From assembly GCA_910578275.1 (NCBI GenBank), contig CAJTPR010000006.1:70542-134541 (forward strand): a stretch of DNA of 64,000 bases, given 5' to 3'. Positions 6,099 through 14,774 of the stretch are shown here, in pieces. The stretch is from an uncultured Bacteroidales bacterium. GTDB lineage: Bacteria; Bacteroidota; Bacteroidia; Bacteroidales; P3. Position numbers and translations under genes: made by a program. Below the pieces are notes generated by a model. It ran no database searches. It worked only from the letters and a program-made list of their open reading frames with translations, and was not told where the DNA came from. Every line of letters begins with the position of its first letter. The stretch's first letter is position 1.

Positions 6099-8840
6099 AT
6101 GAAAGAAGGATTGAAAACAGTTTATCTGTTTGGAAACAAGACGGCCGAAGGAAGGGCCGACATGCGGAACCTGTTGGGTGGAAAAGGGGCCAATCTGGCT
6201 GAAATGAGCCTGATCGGCTTGCCCGTCCCTCCTGGTTTCACCATCACCACGGAAGTCTGCACCGCCTACAACCGCCTCGGCGCGGACGCGGTCATCAGCG
6301 CCATCAAGCCCGAAGTGCAAAAAGGTATGGCGGCCGTGGAGGAAATCATGGGAGCCAAGTTCGGAGACGCCGTCAATCCTCTTTTGTTTTCGGTACGTTC
6401 CGGAGCGCGTGCGTCGATGCCCGGCATGATGGACACGATCTTGAACCTCGGTATCAACGACACCGTGGTGGAAGCCCTCTGCAAGAAGACGGGCAACGAA
6501 CGTTTCGCCTGGGATTCCTACCGTCGTTTCGTGCAGATGTACGGCGACGTGGTATTGGGCATGAAGCCTACTTCCAAGGAAGACATAGATCCCTTCGAGG
6601 AAATCATCGAGAAGATGAAGGAAGAAAAGGGCGTGAAACTCGATACCGAACTGGGCGTTCCCGAATTGAAGGAACTGGTCGCCCGTTTCAAGGGCGCGGT
6701 GAAGGAAAACACCGGAAAGGATTTTCCCACCGATCCTTGGGAACAGCTCTGGGGCGCGATCATCGCCGTATTCGACAGCTGGATGAACGAGAGGGCCATC
6801 CTTTATCGTCGTCTCAACAATATCCCCGCCGAATGGGGAACGGCCGTGAACGTGCAGGCGATGGTGTTCGGGAACATGGGCAACACCTCCGCGACGGGCG
6901 TATGCTTCAGCCGTAGCGCCTCCACGGGCGAGAACGTGTTCAACGGCGAATACCTTATCAACGCGCAAGGCGAGGATGTCGTGGCCGGTATCCGCACGCC
7001 GCAGGAAATCACGATCCTGGGTTCGCAACGTTGGGCCCAGTTGCAGGGTATTTCCGAAAAGGAACGTGCCGCCAAATATCCTTCGTTGGAAGAATCCATG
7101 CCTGCATTGTACAAGGAACTCTGGGACTTGCAGAACAAGCTCGAACTCCATTACAAGGACATGCAGGACATGGAGTTCACGATCCAGGAAGGTCGCTTGT
7201 GGATGTTGCAGACCCGTAACGGAAAGCGTACCGGCGCGGCCATGGTACGCATTGCCATGGAGATGTGCAAGGAAGGTCTCATTTCCGAGAAAGAGGCCTT
7301 GATGCGTATCGAGCCCAACAAGCTGGACGAGCTGCTGCACCCCGTATTCGACAAGAAGGCGCTCGCCACCGCCCAGTTGATGGCCAAGGGATTGCCCGCT
7401 TCGCCGGGAGCGGCTACCGGAAAGATATTGTTCTTTGCCGAAGATGCCGAAAAGGAAATCGAGAAGGATCCGAAGGCCAAGTTGATCTTGGTCCGTATCG
7501 AGACCTCTCCCGAAGACTTGAAGGGCATGTATATCGCCCAGGGTATCCTTACCGCCCGCGGAGGCATGACTTCACATGCCGCCGTGGTGGCCCGCGGTAT
7601 GGGCAAATGCTGCGTTTCGGGTGCGGGCGACATCGAGATCGACTACAAGAAGCGTACGCTCACGATGAACGGAAAGACCTACAAGGAAGGCGATTTCATC
7701 TCCTTGAACGGTTCCACCGGCCAGGTGTTCGATGGCGAGATCAAGACGATCGACGCCGAGATCAGCGGTGATTTCCAGGCTTTGATGGATCTGGCCGACA
7801 AATACACCCGCATGCGTGTCCGTACCAACGCCGATACGCCCCACGATGCCGAAGTGGCTCGCAATTTCGGAGCCTGCGGTATCGGTCTCTGCCGTACCGA
7901 ACATATGTTCTTCGAAGGCGACAAGATCATTCCCATGCGTGAGATGATCTTGTCCAAGGATACCGAAGGCCGTCGCGCCGCCTTGGCCAAGTTGTTGCCG
8001 GTGCAGCGTGCCGACTTCGAAGGCATCTTCGCCGCCATGCACGACCTGCCCGTGACGGTTCGCCTCCTGGATCCCCCCTTGCACGAATTCGTGCCCAAGG
8101 ATACCAAAGGTCAGGAGGAAATGGCTCGCGTGATGGGCATCAGCGTGGAAGAAGTGGCCGCCAAGGTGAAGGAACTGGAAGAAGTGAATCCCATGTTGGG
8201 ACATCGCGGCTGCCGTCTGGGCAATACCTATCCCGAAATTTCGGAAATGCAGACCCGGGCCATCCTCGAGGCGGCTTTGAACTTGAAAGCCAAAGGTATC
8301 CATGCACATCCCGAAATCATGGTCCCGCTGGCGGGAAGCAAGAAGGAATTGCAGATGCAGGTGGACATCATCCGTACCACGGCCGAAACCGTATTTGCCG
8401 AAAGGAAAGACCGTATCGAATATTTCGTGGGCACGATGGTGGAAGTACCCCGCGCCGCTCTCACCGCCGATGAAATCGCGGAAGTGGCCGAGTTCTTCTC
8501 GTTCGGTACGAACGACTTGACGCAGATGACGTTCGGTTTCTCGCGCGACGACATCGGCAAGTTCCTGCCTACCTATTTGGAAAAGAATCTCTTGAAATAC
8601 GACCCGTTCCAGGTATTGGATCGCGAAGGGGTGGGACAACTGATGCGTATCGGCGTGGAAAAAGGCCGTACGACCCGTCCCGACATCAAGATCGGCATCT
8701 GCGGCGAGCATGGCGGCGAGCCCAGTTCGGTGGCGTTCTGCGACTCGTTGGGCATGCGCTACGTGAGTTGCTCGCCCTATCGCGTGCCTATCGCCCGCGT
8801 GGCCGCGGCCCAAGCGAACGTGGCTACGCAAGAAAAGTAA
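6099..8840 (+). CDS. ppdK: Pyruvate, phosphate dikinase
   Basis: Interconverts pyruvate, ATP and phosphate with phosphoenolpyruvate, AMP and pyrophosphate, linking glycolysis and gluconeogenesis in anaerobes. At 913 residues it is full length. The N-terminal nucleotide-binding domain begins with LLGGKGANLAEMSLIGLPVPPG. The swivelling phosphohistidine domain has GGMTSHAAVVARGMG with H493 as the phospho-acceptor and T491 at the regulatory position. The C-terminal PEP/pyruvate barrel has GCRLGNTYPE, FGTNDLTQMTFGFSRDD and catalytic C868 (GICGEHGGE). It is transcribed alone: its own promoter lies at 6005-6036 and a strong terminator follows at 8867-8902. Confidence 0.97.
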   Translation: MKEGLKTVYLFGNKTAEGRADMRNLLGGKGANLAEMSLIGLPVPPGFTITTEVCTAYNRLGADAVISAIKPEVQKGMAAVEEIMGAKFGDAVNPLLFSVRSGARASMPGMMDTILNLGINDTVVEALCKKTGNERFAWDSYRRFVQMYGDVVLGMKPTSKEDIDPFEEIIEKMKEEKGVKLDTELGVPELKELVARFKGAVKENTGKDFPTDPWEQLWGAIIAVFDSWMNERAILYRRLNNIPAEWGTAVNVQAMVFGNMGNTSATGVCFSRSASTGENVFNGEYLINAQGEDVVAGIRTPQEITILGSQRWAQLQGISEKERAAKYPSLEESMPALYKELWDLQNKLELHYKDMQDMEFTIQEGRLWMLQTRNGKRTGAAMVRIAMEMCKEGLISEKEALMRIEPNKLDELLHPVFDKKALATAQLMAKGLPASPGAATGKILFFAEDAEKEIEKDPKAKLILVRIETSPEDLKGMYIAQGILTARGGMTSHAAVVARGMGKCCVSGAGDIEIDYKKRTLTMNGKTYKEGDFISLNGSTGQVFDGEIKTIDAEISGDFQALMDLADKYTRMRVRTNADTPHDAEVARNFGACGIGLCRTEHMFFEGDKIIPMREMILSKDTEGRRAALAKLLPVQRADFEGIFAAMHDLPVTVRLLDPPLHEFVPKDTKGQEEMARVMGISVEEVAAKVKELEEVNPMLGHRGCRLGNTYPEISEMQTRAILEAALNLKAKGIHAHPEIMVPLAGSKKELQMQVDIIRTTAETVFAERKDRIEYFVGTMVEVPRAALTADEIAEVAEFFSFGTNDLTQMTFGFSRDDIGKFLPTYLEKNLLKYDPFQVLDREGVGQLMRIGVEKGRTTRPDIKIGICGEHGGEPSSVAFCDSLGMRYVSCSPYRVPIARVAAAQANVATQEK

Positions 8841-8866
8841 TTCGACTTGCATCGAAATACATGTGG

Positions 8867-8902
8867 AAAGGCGGAATCTTCGGATTTCGCCTTTTCTTTT
8901 TC
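8867..8902 (+). terminator. Intrinsic terminator after ppdK
   Basis: A 12-bp stem (8867-8878 with 8883-8894, one G-T pair) closed by the stable tetraloop TTCG is followed by a T-rich tail. It lies 26 bp after the ppdK stop. Confidence 0.85.
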
Positions 8903-8908
8903 CGAGGA

Positions 8909-8939
8909 TTGCAAAAATGCCGGCATCATCTTATCTTTA
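8909..8939 (+). promoter_or_regulatory. purH promoter (TTG-N20-TATCTTTA)
   Basis: TTG at 8909-8911, a 20-bp spacer and TATCTTTA at 8932-8939 form a Bacteroidota-type promoter 30 bp before the purH start. The V-ATPase operon uses an identical arrangement at 33725-33755. Confidence 0.7.
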
Positions 8940-8969
8940 CTTGTTCTTGTAAAATCATAAATCACAGAA

Positions 8970-10529
8970 ATGGAAAAAATTATAAAATCGGCCTTGATTT
9001 CCGTATTTCATAAGGAAGGCGTGGACGACATATCGGCCGTGCTCAAACGTTTCGGCGTGAAGGTCTATTCCACGGGCGGGACCTACGACTACCTGAAGCA
9101 ATCCGGCTTGGACGTATGCTCCGTGGAATCGGTGACGGGCTATCCGTCGATTCTGGGCGGCCGGGTAAAGACCTTGCATCCGGGCGTGATGGGGGGCATC
9201 CTGGGACGCAGGGATGAGGAAGACGACCTGCGTACCATGCGGCAATACAAGATTCCCGAGATAGACTTGGTGGTAGTGGACCTTTATCCGTTCGAACAGA
9301 CCCTGGCTTCGGGCGCAAGCGACGCGGAAATCATCGAGAAGATAGACATAGGCGGCATTTCGCTTATCCGGGCGGGAGCGAAGAACTTCAACGACGTGCT
9401 GGTTGTTCCCTCCAAGGAACACTATGCCGAGGCGGCGCGGATCCTGGAACGGCAGTGCGCCACGACCTTGGACGAACGTCGTCGTTTCGCGGCTTACGCG
9501 TTCAGGAAAAGCGCGGCCTACGACAATGCCATCGGCCGTTATTTCGGAATGACGGTGCCGGATATGACCTCGGAGACAGCCGACGTCCCGTTGTCCCGGG
9601 AACCGTCCTTGGGTGGCATGCCGGCCCGGAACCGGGTCTTGCGTTATGGCGAGAATCCCCACCAGAAAGGGGCGTTCTACGGATCTTTGGAAAATTGTTT
9701 TGAACAGTTGCACGGCAAGGAAATATCGTACAACAACCTTCTGGATATCGACTCGGCGATGGCCTTGATGAAAGACTTCGGGCCGCGCCCCATGTTCGCC
9801 ATCCTCAAGCACAACAACGCTTGCGGCTTGGCGGTACGCGAAACGGCAGAGGAGGCTTACCGGGATGCCTTGGCGGGCGATCCGGTGTCGGCTTTCGGCG
9901 GTGTGCTGGTTTCCAATACCCGTATCGACTTGGCCACGGCGCGGGAAATCGACAAGATTTTCCTGGAAGTGCTGCTGGCACCCGCTTACGAGGAGGAAGC
10001 CTTGCAGACGTTGAAAAGCAAGAAAAACCGGGTCATCCTTCAATACAAGGATTTCAAGATGGGCGACCCGCTTATCCGTTCCTGTCTCAACGGGGTGTTG
10101 GTGCAAGACCGCGACACGGTAGCCGAGGAGGCTTCGATGCTCAAGACCGTAACGAAAAAGGAACCGGCCGCGACGGAAATCGCCGACATGCTTTTTGCCA
10201 ACCGTATCGTGAAACATAGCAAGTCGAACGCCATCGTCATCGCCAGGAACGGGCAGTTGCTCTCTTCGGGCGTGGGGCAGACCTCGCGCGTGGATGCCTT
10301 GCAGCAGGCCATCGAAAAGGCGAGGCATTTCGGTTTCGACCTGAACGGTGCCGTGGTGGCTTCCGATGCGTTCTTCCCGTTTGCCGATTGTGTGGAAATC
10401 GCGCATAAGGCGGGCATCACGGCATTTATCCAGCCCGGCGGTTCGGTGCGCGACGCCCAGTCCGTCGAATATTGCGACCGGAACGGCTTGGCGATGGTGT
10501 TCACGGGCGTGCGGCATTTCAGGCATTGA
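8970..10529 (+). CDS. purH: Bifunctional AICAR transformylase / IMP cyclohydrolase
   Basis: Catalyses the last two steps of IMP synthesis: formylation of AICAR with 10-formyl-tetrahydrofolate, then ring closure. The 519-residue protein has an N-terminal cyclohydrolase (MGS-like) domain with STGGTYDYLK, GGRVKTLHPGVMGGIL and DLVVVDLYPFEQT, and a C-terminal transformylase domain with RYGENPHQKGAFYG, LKHNNACGLA and SDAFFPFADCVE. The KHNNACG loop replaces the usual KHxNPCG but keeps the catalytic Lys-His. It stands alone with its own promoter and is convergent with the YiiX-like gene. Confidence 0.96.
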   Translation: MEKIIKSALISVFHKEGVDDISAVLKRFGVKVYSTGGTYDYLKQSGLDVCSVESVTGYPSILGGRVKTLHPGVMGGILGRRDEEDDLRTMRQYKIPEIDLVVVDLYPFEQTLASGASDAEIIEKIDIGGISLIRAGAKNFNDVLVVPSKEHYAEAARILERQCATTLDERRRFAAYAFRKSAAYDNAIGRYFGMTVPDMTSETADVPLSREPSLGGMPARNRVLRYGENPHQKGAFYGSLENCFEQLHGKEISYNNLLDIDSAMALMKDFGPRPMFAILKHNNACGLAVRETAEEAYRDALAGDPVSAFGGVLVSNTRIDLATAREIDKIFLEVLLAPAYEEEALQTLKSKKNRVILQYKDFKMGDPLIRSCLNGVLVQDRDTVAEEASMLKTVTKKEPAATEIADMLFANRIVKHSKSNAIVIARNGQLLSSGVGQTSRVDALQQAIEKARHFGFDLNGAVVASDAFFPFADCVEIAHKAGITAFIQPGGSVRDAQSVEYCDRNGLAMVFTGVRHFRH

Positions 10530-10699
10530 CGTTGCCTGATGCTCCGATTGTCATTGTCGACGCACATGCGGTTCCAAGGCTCGCATGGAAAGAACGGCGA
10601 TGTGGCGAATAGGCAAGGGGAACCGGTGACATGGTCCGTGTGACCGGGGCTGCGTAGAAAAACAGTCGTATTTCCGGACGGGGCAAGATCAGGGGAACA

Positions 10700-11356
10700 T
10701 CAGAAGAAACGCCAGATTTCCCGTAGTATCGTTTCTTTGGCCATGTCATTGGGATTGGTGCCAGGCTGTCCTTCCGGAACGGGTTCTCCCAGCCTGTCGA
10801 ACAGTTCCGTCCAAAAGGCCGGCATTTGGCCGTCGGCATCCCGGAATCGCATGGGACGGGCGGTGAAAAGCGGCTTGCCGCCGGCATCCCGGAAACTTTC
10901 GTAAACGAGTTCGGAACAATACATCATGCCGTTGTCGGGCAGGAAATGCCAGTCGTAGCTTTCGCCTAGGTGCGTTCGGGCGCGGGAAATCGCCTCGTTG
11001 ACGGGAAAGTCCGTCTCGACTCGTTTGACGACGATGCCGGGTTTGCCTCCCAGGACAGGCGCGTTCGCAAGGAAATCATTCCAGGGAACAAGCGCCACGC
11101 CATCATGGCGGCTGGAAGCCTCCAATACATAGGGCGTGTCCTTTTCGACGGTCAGGATCGCCACGTGCGAGAACTTGATCGGCTCATGATGCGCCGTGGC
11201 TTGCACGATGGCTTGCGAAAAGCCGGAATCCGCGGCCACGACGAACAGCAGGTCGCCCGTTCGCGGACGATAGTCGGCGGGGAATATCGATTCTTTTCGG
11301 CAGCAGCCCGTCAAAAGCAAAAGGAAAAGCAAGAAAAATCCGGGATTCTTTGTCAT
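10700..11356 (-). CDS. YiiX-family permuted NlpC/P60 cysteine hydrolase, lipoprotein
   Basis: A 218-residue predicted envelope lipoprotein: a hydrophobic N-terminus runs into the lipobox LLTGC (C18). The mature part matches the YiiX/YebB permuted papain-like fold, with PRTGDLLFVV, a catalytic His in FSHVAI (H64) and the catalytic Cys in YCSELVY (C147). Members are thought to cleave peptide or acyl bonds in the envelope, but the substrate is unknown. It starts 3 bp after the stop of the RNA methyltransferase, so the two are probably co-transcribed. Confidence 0.82.
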   Translation of the reverse strand: MTKNPGFFLLFLLLLTGCCRKESIFPADYRPRTGDLLFVVAADSGFSQAIVQATAHHEPIKFSHVAILTVEKDTPYVLEASSRHDGVALVPWNDFLANAPVLGGKPGIVVKRVETDFPVNEAISRARTHLGESYDWHFLPDNGMMYCSELVYESFRDAGGKPLFTARPMRFRDADGQMPAFWTELFDRLGEPVPEGQPGTNPNDMAKETILREIWRFF

Positions 11357-11359
11357 CTT

Positions 11360-12178
11360 TCAACCCGCCATCGATTTGCGACGGCTGATTTCGGCGCAGA
11401 GGATGGCCGTCGCCATGGCCGCGTTGAGCGATTCGGCACCGGTAGGGGCATGTCGGGGCGAAGCGGGAATCGTGATTCTCGTATGAACGGCTTTCTCGAA
11501 ATCGGCCCCGATGCCATGGGCCTCGTTACCGATGACGTACCAAGCATTTTCGGTATCCAAAGGACTTTGATAGATGCTCTCTCCCTGCATGAAGGTTCCG
11601 AATACCTGGACGGGAAACGGTTTTCGGCGCATGAGTCCGAGAAAATCTTCCCGGGAAGCGACATGCACGGGAACGAGTCCCGCCGATCCCATGGAAGACT
11701 GGATACATTTGGGCTGGTAGGCATCGGCGCAGCCTTCGGTGCAGAGAATCCTGCCGATGCCGAACCAGTCGGCCAGGCGCAGGATCGTGCCCATGTTCCC
11801 CGGGTCGCGCAATTCGTCCAGCAACAGGCTGGTTCCCGAAAAGAGGGTTTCCTCGCCGGGCAGGGAGGTATCGGGCTGGCGGCAGAGCATCCAGACTTCT
11901 TGCGGGCTTTCCAGCCCGCTGATGCGTTCCAGTTCCTTTTGTGAAATCTCGATTTTTTCCGCCTGTCGTCCGTTTTCCCGTTCCCAACGGAGCAAAAGCC
12001 GCTGGTTCTTTTCATTTTCCCACCAGGATTCCACGGCCAATACCTTTTCTATCGGCAGGGAAGACTGGAGCAAGACTTCGGCCACCTTGGGCGTTTCGGC
12101 CACGAATACGCCGTCTTGCCTGCGAAACTTCTTCTGCTGGTAGCCTTTGAACCGTCTTATCGTGGAAGAACCGAGCAT
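11360..12178 (-). CDS. TrmH/SpoU-family RNA 2'-O-methyltransferase
   Basis: A 272-residue SPOUT methyltransferase that probably methylates a ribose in rRNA or tRNA. The N-terminal SpoU substrate-binding domain (GVFVAETPKVAEVLL) is followed by the knotted catalytic domain: LLLDELRDPGNMGTILRLAD (motif 1), WYVIGNEAHGIG (motif 2) and ITIPASPRHAPTGAESLNAA (motif 3, with SLN). A longer start at 12223 was rejected because that ATG lies inside the rplI terminator stem. A TATCTTGC box on this strand (12198-12205), a one-base variant of the -7 consensus, may drive it. Confidence 0.87.
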   Translation of the reverse strand: MLGSSTIRRFKGYQQKKFRRQDGVFVAETPKVAEVLLQSSLPIEKVLAVESWWENEKNQRLLLRWERENGRQAEKIEISQKELERISGLESPQEVWMLCRQPDTSLPGEETLFSGTSLLLDELRDPGNMGTILRLADWFGIGRILCTEGCADAYQPKCIQSSMGSAGLVPVHVASREDFLGLMRRKPFPVQVFGTFMQGESIYQSPLDTENAWYVIGNEAHGIGADFEKAVHTRITIPASPRHAPTGAESLNAAMATAILCAEISRRKSMAG

Positions 12179-12207
12179 CTTGGTGATTTTTGGGGCGGCA
12201 AGATACG

Positions 12208-12240
12208 AAAAAAGCCGCTTCATCTATGAAGCGGCTTTTT
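12208..12240 (-). terminator. Intrinsic terminator of the rpsF-rpsR-rplI operon
   Basis: A 10-bp perfect stem GCCGCTTCAT/ATGAAGCGGC with a 2-nt gap, flanked by A and T runs, gives a U-run on the minus strand. It starts 15 bp after the rplI stop. The A/T symmetry would also let it work on the plus strand. Confidence 0.9.
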
Positions 12241-12255
12241 GAAAGTCCGGAACGA

Positions 12256-12705
12256 TTATTCGGAAAAAACGTCCAACGTGATTTCGGCCTTGACTTCGCG
12301 GTGAAGGTCGATCTTGGCCTTGTGCTGGCCGATTTCCTTGATGGCTTCGCCGGGAATGGTGATTTTCTTGCGGTCGATCTCGATGCCGTGCTGTTCTTTC
12401 AGCGCGTCGGAAATCTGAATGGAGTTTACCGATCCGAAAATCTTGCCCGAAGTGCCGGCCTTGGCGGCGATCTTTACGACGATGCCGTTCAACTTGCCCG
12501 CCAACGCTTCGGCGTCGTTCTTGATTTTTTCTTCCTTGAAAGCGCGTTGTTTCAGGTTTTCGGCACGCATCTTCTTCAAGCCTGCGGTCGCGGGCAGGGC
12601 GTAACCCTGGGGAATGAGGAAGTTGTTGGCGTAACCGTTCTTGACAGTAACTATGTCGTCTTTGTAGCCCAAGTTGGCCACGTCTTTGATCAAAATGATT
12701 TCCAT
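12256..12705 (-). CDS. rplI: 50S ribosomal protein L9
   Basis: A 149-residue ribosomal protein of the large subunit that binds 23S rRNA. The N-terminal domain starts MEIILIKDVANLGYKDDIV and has the signature NGYANNFLIPQGYALPAT; a long central helix connects to the C-terminal domain (AGTSGKIFGSVNSIQISDAL). Third gene of the rpsF-rpsR-rplI operon, 14 bp after rpsR, and followed by a strong terminator. Confidence 0.97.
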   Translation of the reverse strand: MEIILIKDVANLGYKDDIVTVKNGYANNFLIPQGYALPATAGLKKMRAENLKQRAFKEEKIKNDAEALAGKLNGIVVKIAAKAGTSGKIFGSVNSIQISDALKEQHGIEIDRKKITIPGEAIKEIGQHKAKIDLHREVKAEITLDVFSE

Positions 12706-12719
12706 TCTCTATATCCTCC

Positions 12720-12986
12720 TTACTTTAACAAGTCGCCTACATAGGGCATAAGGGCCAAGTGACGGGCGCGCTTGATGGCCTGGGCTACTTTCTTTTGATA
12801 TTTTTCCGAAGTACCGGTGATGCGACGAGGCAGGATCTTGCCTTGTTCGTTCACGAACTTCAAAAGGAAGTCGGCATCCTTGTAATCGATGTATTTGATA
12901 CCGCTCTTCTTGAAACGGCACCATTTCTTCTTCTTCGTATCTACCGCAATCGGGGTGAGATATTTAATGTCGTTATCTACTGCCAT
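12720..12986 (-). CDS. rpsR: 30S ribosomal protein S18
   Basis: An 88-residue small-subunit protein that dimerises with S6 on 16S rRNA. It has KYIDYKDADFLLKFVNEQGK, ILPRRITGTSEKYQKKVAQA and IKRARHLALMPYVGDLLK, the full S18 core; the zinc cysteines found in some S18 proteins are absent. It sits 4 bp after rpsF, in the usual S6-S18-L9 order. Confidence 0.97.
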   Translation of the reverse strand: MAVDNDIKYLTPIAVDTKKKKWCRFKKSGIKYIDYKDADFLLKFVNEQGKILPRRITGTSEKYQKKVAQAIKRARHLALMPYVGDLLK

Positions 12987-12990
12987 CGCT

Positions 12991-13344
12991 CTACTTGTTT
13001 TCGGGGTTTACAACTTCTTTCTTGGCCGCACGCTTCTTTTCGTTATAGGCGACAGCGTGCTTGTCCAGTTTGGTCGTGAGGAAACGCAACATCTTCTCGT
13101 CACGGCGGAAAGCGGTCTCCAACACGTCGATGGCCTTTCCTTCGGCCTTGAACTCCAGCAGGTAATAGAACCCGGTGGCTTTCTTCTGGATGGGATACGC
13201 CAGTTTCTTCAATCCCCAATCGTCTTCGAAGACGATTTCGGCACCTTGCTCGGTAAGCAACGTCCGGTACCTCTTTACCGCTTCCTTCATCTGTTCTTCA
13301 GACAAAACGGGAGTCATAATGAAAACGGTTTCGTACTGATTCAT
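12991..13344 (-). CDS. rpsF: 30S ribosomal protein S6
   Basis: A 117-residue small-subunit protein, partner of S18. It starts MNQYETVFIMTPVLSEEQ and has the S6 core GLKKLAYPIQKKATGFYYL and a DEKMLRFL motif, with a lysine-rich C-terminal tail. First gene of the operon, driven by the promoter at 13407-13438. Its leader of about 55 nt begins with a small GGGC/GCCC hairpin; whether this is an S6-S18 autoregulatory site cannot be judged by eye. Confidence 0.97.
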   Translation of the reverse strand: MNQYETVFIMTPVLSEEQMKEAVKRYRTLLTEQGAEIVFEDDWGLKKLAYPIQKKATGFYYLLEFKAEGKAIDVLETAFRRDEKMLRFLTTKLDKHAVAYNEKKRAAKKEVVNPENK

Positions 13345-13406
13345 CGTTTTACTTTGTTAAAAGGTTATTAAACAATTTGTTTTTGCCAAAACGGGCAAAA
13401 AGCCCG

Positions 13407-13438
13407 CAAAGGTACGTAAATTCGGTGAAAAACACAAA
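13407..13438 (-). promoter_or_regulatory. rpsF operon promoter (TTTG-N20-TACCTTTG)
   Basis: On the minus strand TTTG (13435-13438), a 20-bp spacer and TACCTTTG (13407-13414) match the Bacteroidota consensus exactly. The rpsF start codon is 62 bp downstream. Confidence 0.85.
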
Positions 13439-13546
13439 CCGGGAAGAACGGCGGACATCGTCCTTGCGGCTTGCAATCCGTCCGCCGGCCGGATCCGGCC
13501 CTGGGGCGAAGGTGTGGACGTCGGCTGGATGAGGCCGGATATGAAA

Positions 13547-13576
13547 ACGCCCGATTCCGCGGAATCGGGCGTTTTT
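13547..13576 (-). terminator. Intrinsic terminator after tRNA-Ala
   Basis: The palindrome AACGCCCGATTCC-GC-GGAATCGGGCGTT forms a 12-13 bp GC-rich stem flanked by A/T runs on both sides. On the minus strand it lies 10 bp past the 3' end of tRNA-Ala. Confidence 0.85.
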
Positions 13577-13586
13577 TCTTGTCACG

Positions 13587-13659
13587 TGGAGCATATGGGA
13601 CTCGAACCCACTACCTTTTGATTGCGAACCAAACGCTCTACCAGATGAGCTAATGCCCC
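13587..13659 (-). tRNA. tRNA-Ala (anticodon CGC)
   Basis: A 73-nt cloverleaf can be folded completely by eye. The acceptor GGGGCAT pairs with ATGCTCC and contains the G3-U70 wobble that defines alanine identity; the D stem is GCTC/GAGC with GG in the loop; the anticodon stem-loop is TTTGG-TTCGCAA-TCAAA with CGC at positions 34-36, reading codon GCG; and the T arm has TTCGAGT. CCA is not encoded: A73 is followed by CG. A -7 box TACCTTTG lies upstream on the same strand (13714-13721) and a terminator follows. Confidence 0.93.
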
Positions 13660-13713
13660 GTTTTTTCCCGGTTTCCGTCGCGAACCGGACGGTACCGTGC
13701 TCGAAAGAGAGTG

Positions 13714-13721
13714 CAAAGGTA
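13714..13721 (-). promoter_or_regulatory. -7 box TACCTTTG of tRNA-Ala
   Basis: A perfect TAnnTTTG match on the minus strand, 54 bp before the tRNA 5' end. The A/T run upstream hides any clear -33 box. A divergent TATCTTCG (13746-13753) on the plus strand faces the UbiA gene. Confidence 0.6.
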
Positions 13722-13772
13722 CGAAAAAAATTTTTTTGCATTTCGTATCTTCGCGGGTTTTTAGCGAAAATT

Positions 13773-14774
13773 ATGAAAAAGATAGCCTTCTGGTACCATA
13801 ACGCCCGTCCCATCGCCTTGCCGCAAAGTCTTTTGCCGGCCATTACGGCCGTTGCCTCCGCCTCGAGCCTCGAAACTTTTTCCTGGTTGCCCGCGTTGCT
13901 GGCCGTGGCAGGGGTGGCGCTCGCCCATCTGGGAATGAACCTGGCCGACGACTGGTTCGACTATCAGGTCCGTTCGGGAGAAACACGTCAGGAACTGGCT
14001 TCCGACGGCATGCGGGCACGTGTGGTCAAATATCCCTACCTCACCTCGGGGCAGGCTACGCCCCGTCAGCTTCTGGCGGCCACCGCCGTGTTCTTGTCGC
14101 TGGCGGCGGTCATCGGCCTCGTGCTGGCTTTCATGCGCGGCATGACTGTCGTCTACATGGCGATGATAGCCTTTTTCGTGGGTATTTCCTATTCCGGGAA
14201 GCCTTTCCGGCTTTGTTTCAAAGGATGGGGCGAAGCCGTCATTTTCCTGATGTTCGGGCCTCTGTTGATGACCGGCGTCTTTTATGCGGCCACGGGCGTG
14301 TTTTCGGGCAAGATAGCCTGGATCTCGGTGGCGGTGGGGCTGTTGGTGGCCAACATCGTCTACACGCATTCGATCATGGACGCCGAACCCGACAAGCGCA
14401 TGGGCAAATACACCATGGCGCACCTCATGGGCGGGGCCAAGAGGCGGATCTTGCTTTCGGCCATGTTCAATTTCTTGCCCTACCTGCTCGTTTCCGCAGG
14501 GGTGGCGTGCAGGCAGCTGCATCCCGCTTACCTGGCCACTTGGGCGGTATTCCCGCTTTCGCTCTGGCTTGTGCGTTCGTTGCGTTCCTTCTGTTCGGGA
14601 AAGGAAGAGGAAGCGCGCACTCGTTGGTGGGTCGCTCCCGAGAAGGATTTCGAGGCCTATCGCAAGGCCGGCGTGGAATGGTTCATGCTGCGCTGGCTCA
14701 CGTCACGCAACATCATCATGTTCTTTTGCCTCGTGTTGCTGGTAGTGGGTTTCGTGTTTCCTGAAAACTGGTAA
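13773..14774 (+). CDS. menA: UbiA-family prenyltransferase, probably MenA
   Basis: A 333-residue integral membrane protein with many hydrophobic helices. It carries the two Asp-rich, Mg-prenyl-diphosphate-binding motifs of the UbiA superfamily: NLADDWFDYQ (first) and MDAEPDKRMGKYT (second). The most likely role is attaching a polyprenyl chain to 1,4-dihydroxy-2-naphthoate to make demethylmenaquinone, but other UbiA functions cannot be excluded. The ATG at 13773 is used because the -7 box TATCTTCG is at 13746-13753. The stop overlaps the start of the radical SAM gene by one base (TAATG), which implies translational coupling. Confidence 0.75.
   Translation: MKKIAFWYHNARPIALPQSLLPAITAVASASSLETFSWLPALLAVAGVALAHLGMNLADDWFDYQVRSGETRQELASDGMRARVVKYPYLTSGQATPRQLLAATAVFLSLAAVIGLVLAFMRGMTVVYMAMIAFFVGISYSGKPFRLCFKGWGEAVIFLMFGPLLMTGVFYAATGVFSGKIAWISVAVGLLVANIVYTHSIMDAEPDKRMGKYTMAHLMGGAKRRILLSAMFNFLPYLLVSAGVACRQLHPAYLATWAVFPLSLWLVRSLRSFCSGKEEEARTRWWVAPEKDFEAYRKAGVEWFMLRWLTSRNIIMFFCLVLLVVGFVFPENW

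Noticed and set aside
8970..10529. PurH inactivated by the change from KHxNPCG to KHNNACG
   Set aside because: The catalytic Lys-His pair is kept, the frame is intact and full length, and the variant appears to be a lineage feature.
10530..10699. Possible small gene or RNA between purH and the YiiX-like gene
   Set aside because: The 170-bp convergent gap has no promoter box, stable hairpin with U-run or convincing start codon and frame.
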